Assembly (NCBI GenBank): GCA_963975425.1
Contig: CAXBGS010000007.1
Coordinates: 124,001-188,000, forward strand
Reading direction: 5' to 3'
Length of the DNA stretch: 64,000 nt
DNA from: CAXBGS01 sp963975425
GTDB lineage: Bacteria; Planctomycetota; Planctomycetia; Pirellulales; Pirellulaceae
This document shows positions 58,625 through 64,000 of the stretch, piece by piece. How positions within the stretch are numbered: position 1 is the stretch's first letter; every line of letters begins with the position of its first letter. Below the pieces are notes generated by a model that saw only the letters and a list, made by a program, of their open reading frames with translations, was not told the origin of the DNA and searched no databases. Made by a program: the position numbers and the translations under genes.

Positions 58625-61600
58625 CTAGAAGGGCGATCCGGTCAGCGATTTTGGCAACATGTCGCGGGCTCGTCCCAGCAACTGAGTCGCATTGAACGCC
58701 GGGTGCGCGGCAAGCAGCAAGGGCAGCATGGGCGGCAGCTTATCGGCCAATGCGGTCAGCTCGAACTCGGTCAGCCTGCCTTTGATTCGCACGTCCAGAA
58801 TTGCTTCGTTCAGGGCCGGGCCAAACGGGCCGTACGGCTGCTTGGGCAGCCGTTTCCGGCGTTCTTGGAAGTAATCGTTCGGCGACGCCGGATTCGGGAA
58901 ATTCTGGTGGACCGCAGCCGCCTTGTCGAAATCTCGATAGTGTTCGTAAATATCGATCAGCAGTCCTTTCGCCAACGGACAAGTGGTGCTGTTCAGGACA
59001 AGTCTGGCGTCATTCTTGGCCCACTCGACATTTCCCGCGAACCAATCGGCGCGTGCGTAGTCCATCTTGATGGTCGCCGACATGGGATACAAAAGCTTGG
59101 CTTCCTTCAGCGCGTTGCGCCCAAGTTGTTGGCGGCCCATCGTTAGCTCCAACAGCCCAAGTTGATGCTGCACCTGCCAATTGTTCGGCGCGATCATCGC
59201 CAGCTCTTTGATCTCTTTTTCGGCCTCCTCGTATCGCTGCAGCGTTTGCCAATCCAGCATCGCACTGGCCAGCCGCGCGTCGATCGATTCCAGAGCGCCG
59301 CCACGCAATCGCTCGAGGAACGCGATTTCTTCTCGCGCCGTGCCGATCAATTGCTTGGCCTTGGCCTCATCGCTTTGTGCAGCCAACGTGAGCGATGCTA
59401 ACGCGATCGCCGCGTGCGGATCGGTATAGCTGCTGTCAACTTGCGTGGCGTGTTCCAGGCACTTTAGTGCTTTTTCGAGTCCGGCAGCACTGTCCGGGTC
59501 GACCCGCAACATCCCGTCGACGAGGCAACCGAATGATTCCAGATTCGGTCGCTTCTCTTCGGATCCCGATGAAGTCAAACCATGTCCGATGGCGGCCGCG
59601 ATGTGTTCGGCAAGCTTGGTCTGTTCCAGCAAACTGTCTGTGACTTCAGAGCGGATCGTCTTTCCCCACAGCTGCGCGCCCGTTCGTGCAGAGATAATCA
59701 TCAAATTCAAATTCGTGAACTCGGCAGTCCCGTGGGTCTCGGTCCAAAAATTTCCCGAGACGAACGCATCGACGTCCAACTGTTGCCCGAGTCTCGTGAA
59801 CTCTGACGGATCGTTCGCGGCCATCGGTCGAAATGGCGTCACAGCGATGCTGCGTATGCGCGACAGTTCGTTGACTAACAGGGCTGCCAAGCGGTCGCCC
59901 TGACGCAAATCCTTATCCGAGACCGGTTTGACGTATAGCCCATGCTCGGGCGCCGCGGAAACGCTGGACGCCTCTTCGAACGACAGCACGGCAAGCCGCT
60001 GGATCTGTTGCAGTTCGCGAGTGTGATCCGGTGCGGCCAAACCACCGACGACTGCACCGACGAGCCCGCCTGCGGTTGCGCTGAGAAAACGTCGTCGCAA
60101 CATTTCTCCGGCCGCATATCCTTGCTCGATACGCTGGACGACGGGTTCGATTTGCGGCGTCGTCCGTCGCAGTCGAACGGCCAAGTCGGCGGCGGATTCG
60201 GGACGTTCGTTCGGATCCTTGCGCAAACATTCGTCGATCAAATCGGCGAGCGCCACGTCGTCCCTACGCCTCAGCGGATCAGGCGATGGCGTGCCTTCGA
60301 GCGTGAAAGCGAAACGATCGGCGACGTTTTCGCCGACGATGGCTGACTTTCCGTAAAACGTTTCGAATAGGATGCAGCCAAGCGAAAAGATGTCCGCAGC
60401 GGACGTCACCGTGTCGCCTCGCGCTTGTTCGGGCGCCATGAATCCCGGAGTCCCCAGAATCATTCCTTCCCGAGTGGTTTGGCTTTCATCCTCATCCAGC
60501 GAATCCATGAACCCATTTCGCGGGACGCGAGACAAGCCAAAGTCGACCAGCTTGACGATCGTGGATTCGTTGGCAGCGTGCGGATCCCTCTTTTCGCGTT
60601 CGGGCTTGTTCGATTTTGAGCGGCCGACCGTTGATAGATGAATCGACTCGTCGCTATCGCTGCCACCGCTGCGGCGAATCAACATCACGTTGTGTGGCTT
60701 TAAATCGCGATGGATCACGCCGCCTTGGTGCGCCGCGGCAAGCGCGTCGCAAATCTGTGCACCCAACCGCCGCGTTTCGCTGACCGACATGGGGCCACGT
60801 TCCATACGGTCGATCAACGATTCGCCATCCAGGTATTCCATCACGGCATACGGCAAACTGTTTTCGACGCCCACGTCAAAGAGTTCGACGATGTTGGGAT
60901 GGCTTAGCGCCGCGACCGCTTTCGCTTCTCGCTCGAATCGCTCGGTCAGCTCGGCACGTTTTTGTCCGCCCACGGCCAACACCTTGATGGCAACCAGTCG
61001 ATTCAGACGTGTATCGGTCGCCGCGTAAACGACTCCCATGCCGCCTTTACCGATGGTTTCACCAATCCGGTACGGACCTATCATTTCACCTTCTCGCGGC
61101 AACAACACCGAGACATCGTCGGCGGCCGCAGGCGTGATCGAGAGGTCATCGTTTGCCGCATTGCGCACATCGACGGCGGGGCGCAAGAAGACGTCCGACG
61201 ATGAATCCGCAGCAGCTTCATCCGAATCAGTGACATCGGCGTCATCAGATTCGGTTGCGACGACATTCGAGTCGGATGCTCGTTGCGATTCGTCGGATCC
61301 GCGCGGTGAGTCCGTTTCCGCAGATCGCTGTGATTGATTGTCGATCGCACCGAGGTCGATCGCCTCGGTCAGGTAGGCGGCGCTAGCCGTGGCGTCGCCC
61401 AGCGTCGGTTCGTCGTCAGCGTTCTCATCGATCGACGTGCTGTCTTTGGCATATTCGTGTTCAGTCGTAACACCGCTGTGAGTTTCAACGTGAGTGCTGT
61501 GAGTTTCAACGTAGGGGTTGTCGTCTTCGGTCAAGTCGTTGTCGGTTCGTTCATCGCTAGAACCAACGGCCGTTACTTCCGCCATCTCTTGCGGCAGCGA

Positions 61601-62155
61601 AGCAAGAATCGATTCCTCGCTGGGAACGCGCTTCGCATCGGCGGAATCCGTTTCATTTCCTGAGCCAACCGCATCGGCGGAACTTTCGTCTGACGCGAAC
61701 GCCTTGGCCGAGTCATCCGCTTGAGCCGTCTCGCCCGAGTTTTCCAACTCGATCAAGTCGTCCATCTCGATCTGGGCCGCCAAGGGATCGTCTGCATTTT
61801 TCGTCGCGTCATCGAGTTCAGAGACCGGCGTCGCGTTCGGCTGTGTTGGTTCCGCTGGTGATTCGTCGGTGAGATCGCGCGCCGCGTCCGAGGATTCGTT
61901 GAATGCGTCGCCCGGCGTGGCCGGTGGCAAGGCGGGGGCGAAAGGTTGTCGAATCGGTTTGGGTTTCAGCGCAGCGGACAGCTCGTCTTGAATCGCAAGC
62001 AATTCTTGGCGCAGCAGTTCTGCATAGTCGCCGCCGAACTCGGAAACCAAGTGGTCGATCGATGGATTTTGTCCTTCACGCACCTGCGACTCGAACGCCA
62101 GGCAAATCGAATCGATGCGAGCCAGGTCTTCGGCTGATAGTTCGTTAAGGTTCAT
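58625..62155 (-). CDS. Large Ser/Thr kinase with acidic N-terminus and TPR-like C-terminus
   Basis: 1176 aa from ATG 62155 (MNLNELSAEDLARIDSICLA). Residues ~1-65 form a helical domain common in planctomycete kinases; ~70-355 are a disordered, Asp/Glu/Ser-rich segment (DDADVTDSDEAAADSSSD). The kinase at ~360-660 has GKGGMGVVYA, VAIKVL, HRDLKPHNVM, DFGLSR and GTPGFMAPEQ. Between HRD and DFG there are about 55 residues instead of ~20: a polar insertion (GGSDSDESIHLSTVGRSKSN). A short hydrophobic segment (AGGLVGAVVGGLAAP) near 690 may cross the membrane. The rest is a TolB/FlgO-like domain (LAALLVNELSRIRSIAVTPF) and TPR-like repeats. Downstream of an ECF sigma gene by 88 bp. Confidence 0.9.
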   Translation of the reverse strand: MNLNELSAEDLARIDSICLAFESQVREGQNPSIDHLVSEFGGDYAELLRQELLAIQDELSAALKPKPIRQPFAPALPPATPGDAFNESSDAARDLTDESPAEPTQPNATPVSELDDATKNADDPLAAQIEMDDLIELENSGETAQADDSAKAFASDESSADAVGSGNETDSADAKRVPSEESILASLPQEMAEVTAVGSSDERTDNDLTEDDNPYVETHSTHVETHSGVTTEHEYAKDSTSIDENADDEPTLGDATASAAYLTEAIDLGAIDNQSQRSAETDSPRGSDESQRASDSNVVATESDDADVTDSDEAAADSSSDVFLRPAVDVRNAANDDLSITPAAADDVSVLLPREGEMIGPYRIGETIGKGGMGVVYAATDTRLNRLVAIKVLAVGGQKRAELTERFEREAKAVAALSHPNIVELFDVGVENSLPYAVMEYLDGESLIDRMERGPMSVSETRRLGAQICDALAAAHQGGVIHRDLKPHNVMLIRRSGGSDSDESIHLSTVGRSKSNKPEREKRDPHAANESTIVKLVDFGLSRVPRNGFMDSLDEDESQTTREGMILGTPGFMAPEQARGDTVTSAADIFSLGCILFETFYGKSAIVGENVADRFAFTLEGTPSPDPLRRRDDVALADLIDECLRKDPNERPESAADLAVRLRRTTPQIEPVVQRIEQGYAAGEMLRRRFLSATAGGLVGAVVGGLAAPDHTRELQQIQRLAVLSFEEASSVSAAPEHGLYVKPVSDKDLRQGDRLAALLVNELSRIRSIAVTPFRPMAANDPSEFTRLGQQLDVDAFVSGNFWTETHGTAEFTNLNLMIISARTGAQLWGKTIRSEVTDSLLEQTKLAEHIAAAIGHGLTSSGSEEKRPNLESFGCLVDGMLRVDPDSAAGLEKALKCLEHATQVDSSYTDPHAAIALASLTLAAQSDEAKAKQLIGTAREEIAFLERLRGGALESIDARLASAMLDWQTLQRYEEAEKEIKELAMIAPNNWQVQHQLGLLELTMGRQQLGRNALKEAKLLYPMSATIKMDYARADWFAGNVEWAKNDARLVLNSTTCPLAKGLLIDIYEHYRDFDKAAAVHQNFPNPASPNDYFQERRKRLPKQPYGPFGPALNEAILDVRIKGRLTEFELTALADKLPPMLPLLLAAHPAFNATQLLGRARDMLPKSLTGSPF

Positions 62156-62243
62156 GTGCAGCAACTATACGGTCTAGGTAATCATCTCTCTCAGACGTTA
62201 ATGCCCAAGGGAACGAGAAACACGTCATCAATGATGAAATTCG

Positions 62244-62897
62244 TCAACTCTGGGATTTGTCGGTGTCTTCTTCATCCGGCGACTGCGATTGGGCCGCTTC
62301 TGCCCAAGTACGCCGAATCAATTGCAAGCGTCGCTCGACGGCCCGTTTGCTGAGCTGCATCTTTTCGGCGATTTCGTCAACCAGGTACCCATCCATCCGC
62401 ATGACCGCGATTTGCCTCAATTGGTCGTCGGACAACTCGCTGAGCAATCCGTCACAGGCTTCCGCCAGTTCGGCATGCAGATCGGGGGCCGCGTTGTCGC
62501 CGGTCACTTCGCCAATCCCGCCACGCGACAGCTCGCCACTGGAGTCCATAAACACCGATTCGCCGCGAACGTTTCCCCCGCCACGTTTTTGACGTGTTTG
62601 GAACCGCAGATGCGCATTGACTTTGCGGCTGGTCAGCGTGATCAGCAGCCCCCACAAGTTGTCGGGACCGCTGAGGTCGGGAAACTGGTCGCGTCGAATG
62701 CCGGCGATGAAACTATGAAACGCCGATATCGCGATGTCTTCTTCGTCACCGGTTCGGCGCAGGTTGGTCGGCAACCGTTTCGCCGCGATCCGAACGAGTC
62801 GCTGGAAATATCGTTCCCACAATTCCGTGGTCGCATCGTCTTCGCCATCGCGGACGCGGGCGAGCAATTGCGAGAACTCGGCAGGTGAACTTTCCAT
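62244..62897 (-). CDS. ECF sigma factor (Sigma70_ECF type)
   Basis: 217 aa from ATG 62897 (MESSPAEFSQLLARVRDGED). Region 2: LWERYFQRLVRIAAKRLPTN, DEEDIAISAFHSFIAGIRRD; region 4: QLRQIAVMRMDGYLVDEIAE KMQLSKRAVERRLQLIRRTW. This is the planctomycete/ECF-type group in which the partner is a Ser/Thr kinase. The kinase starts 88 bp below, so sigma and kinase are one unit. The linker with KRGGGNVRGES is typical. A kinase-controlled transcription switch is inferred from context. Confidence 0.9.
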   Translation of the reverse strand: MESSPAEFSQLLARVRDGEDDATTELWERYFQRLVRIAAKRLPTNLRRTGDEEDIAISAFHSFIAGIRRDQFPDLSGPDNLWGLLITLTSRKVNAHLRFQTRQKRGGGNVRGESVFMDSSGELSRGGIGEVTGDNAAPDLHAELAEACDGLLSELSDDQLRQIAVMRMDGYLVDEIAEKMQLSKRAVERRLQLIRRTWAEAAQSQSPDEEDTDKSQS

Positions 62898-62921
62898 TTT
62901 CAAACATTCTTGCGATAGGTG

Positions 62922-64000
62922 TCAGCCACAATCTGAAACGATTGCAGTGTAAACATCACCACTTACCTCATCGGTTCCTTTTGCCACGCTGCCCGCTTCA
63001 AAGTGGCTGCGACGGGCGAATCCGATCGCAATGATTGTTCCGTCGTCGCCCACCGCAACACTGGTCAGTCGTCCGACGGTTTTCGAGTCGGCGTCCAGCT
63101 TATCGCCCGCTTTGACGTTAATACCGGCGCGAGCCTTTGAATCGTGACTGCAGTTGTCAGCGGAGGCATCATCACGTGTTGTGATGCCACCCGTTACCGT
63201 CTCACAGTCCGTCGTCTCACTGGCTGTTGTCTCACACTCCGCCGTCTTACCGGCTGTCGTCTCGCAATCGGTCGCATCATTGGCTGCTGAATCACTTTGT
63301 GTTCGCATCTCGGATGTCTCCACACGACGCGTCCGGTCGCCGTTTTCGATTTTCCAACAGACCAATTTCTTTTGGACCTGCCCAAGCGCATCCAATCGAG
63401 CGACCGTCTCTTGCCCCAGGTAACAACCTTTGGTGAACGAAATTGCGCTCGCGTCTCGGTCGGCTTCTTGCGGCAAATTCGTTTCGTCCAGGTCCCTTCC
63501 ATACCACGGAAATCGAGACCGGATCCGGCGATAGTGAAACGCCTGCTCGTCCGCTTCTGTTACGTCGCTGTTCACGAGTTGTTCTGCCAGCGATTCCGCT
63601 TTTGCCGATTCAACCAATAAAACCGTCGTTCCGTCTCCCAGCCATGGCACTGTATAGGCGTCGACAACTTGCTGGCCGATTTCGATCACGCGGCGAGCGG
63701 TTGAACCCTTAGCAACCGCGTCCGGCAGCACCTTGCCAGCCGATTCGGCGTCAAGCACGATGGCACAGAAATCGTCATCGCGGACCTTCGCGACGGCATC
63801 CTCGCGAATGGTGTAACGATCGACGTGTTCTGCGACGCTCGTCGATGGCCCGTGGGGCCCGATCATGCGAATACGATCTTCGAGCTGGTACAACATGACG
63901 TGAGCCAGCGTCTTGCCGCGAACGTCGGTGACAAACGTTTCGCACCCTTGGTCGACCTCCAGCGATTTGATTTCGTTGGTGGTCAGGTTGTGAACAATCG
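62922..64000 (-). CDS. YgfZ/GcvT-family folate-binding protein, partial, with Cys-Glu-Thr repeats
   Basis: The frame runs from stop 62922-62924 through the right edge; the visible start at 63896 is internal, because the family block NLTTNEIKSLEVDQG, TFVTDVRGKTLAHVM is read upstream of it. About 359 aa are seen. The signature FTKGCYLGQETVARLDALGQ is the YgfZ KGCYxGQE motif. YgfZ helps tetrahydrofolate-dependent maintenance of Fe-S enzymes. Between the central and final domains an insertion (~residues 235-310 of the visible part) is made of repeats DCETTAG, ECETTAS, DCETVTG, encoded by a degenerate ~30-bp DNA repeat at 63190-63290. The C-terminal domain (VGRLTSVAVGDDGTIIAIGF) is normal. Confidence 0.85.
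   Translation of the reverse strand, partial: IVHNLTTNEIKSLEVDQGCETFVTDVRGKTLAHVMLYQLEDRIRMIGPHGPSTSVAEHVDRYTIREDAVAKVRDDDFCAIVLDAESAGKVLPDAVAKGSTARRVIEIGQQVVDAYTVPWLGDGTTVLLVESAKAESLAEQLVNSDVTEADEQAFHYRRIRSRFPWYGRDLDETNLPQEADRDASAISFTKGCYLGQETVARLDALGQVQKKLVCWKIENGDRTRRVETSEMRTQSDSAANDATDCETTAGKTAECETTASETTDCETVTGGITTRDDASADNCSHDSKARAGINVKAGDKLDADSKTVGRLTSVAVGDDGTIIAIGFARRSHFEAGSVAKGTDEVSGDVYTAIVSDCG

Overview
The window looks like a chromosomal segment of a marine planctomycete of the Pirellulaceae (Rhodopirellula-like). Markers for this are three Cys-type sulfatases, PEP-CTERM proteins, an LEPR-XLL/dockerin surface protein, large Ser/Thr kinases encoded next to ECF sigma factors, a DUF1580-type protein, a glucosyl-3-phosphoglycerate-synthase-like glycosyltransferase, few strong Shine-Dalgarno sites and moderate-to-high GC. 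This assignment comes from gene content, not from a database search.

Layout. 0-12.6 kb: the N-terminus of a sulfatase; an ECF sigma factor, an EF-hand/deiodinase-like secreted protein and a Ser/Thr kinase, all leftward; a divergent sulfatase fused to a YHYH domain; an alkyl-sulfatase-like metallo-beta-lactamase; a QorB-like reductase. 12.6-27.7 kb is accessory and eroded: three PEP-CTERM proteins, a 1014-aa surface protein, the 3' fragment of an isochorismatase-family gene, a HINT polymorphic toxin that appears frameshifted but is followed 7 bp later by an intact ankyrin-SUFU immunity gene, two REP-associated-type transposase (RAYT-like) copies of equal length (one with a TGG-to-TAG nonsense codon), a sugar acetyltransferase, a frameshifted DUF1801-like gene, and a dispersed G-rich repeat family.

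27,957-38,126 is an integrative element inserted in the 3' half of tRNA-Pro(GGG), bounded by 47-bp direct repeats. It has an integrase next to the intact tRNA, a DUF1580/AlpA-like HTH protein below an operator-like repeat cluster, and a leftward operon of 12 overlapping or closely spaced small genes around a 930-aa primase-helicase. A terminator and about 640 bp of very structured non-coding DNA follow (a 12-bp closing stem holding three hairpins, a 22-bp perfect palindrome, two 81-bp repeats), then a terminase-small-subunit-like HTH gene. No capsid, portal or conjugation genes were seen. The order int / AlpA-like / pri-rep / ori-like / TerS-like resembles phage-inducible satellites. This is the best candidate here for an undescribed system.

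38.2-50.7 kb is core metabolism and translation: pyrF, rpmI, rplT, pheS, a short pheT without the tRNA-binding domain, rimI, a LarA-like racemase, fabZ-fabI, a branched-chain aminotransferase, a small c-type cytochrome, a zinc-ribbon membrane protein and PPK2. 50.8-64 kb holds the GpgS-like glycosyltransferase, a zinc-ribbon protein, a TerB/DUF533-like protein, a sulfatase, a Gfo/Idh/MocA oxidoreductase, an MFS transporter, a second ECF sigma-kinase pair and a partial YgfZ/GcvT-family gene that runs off the right edge.
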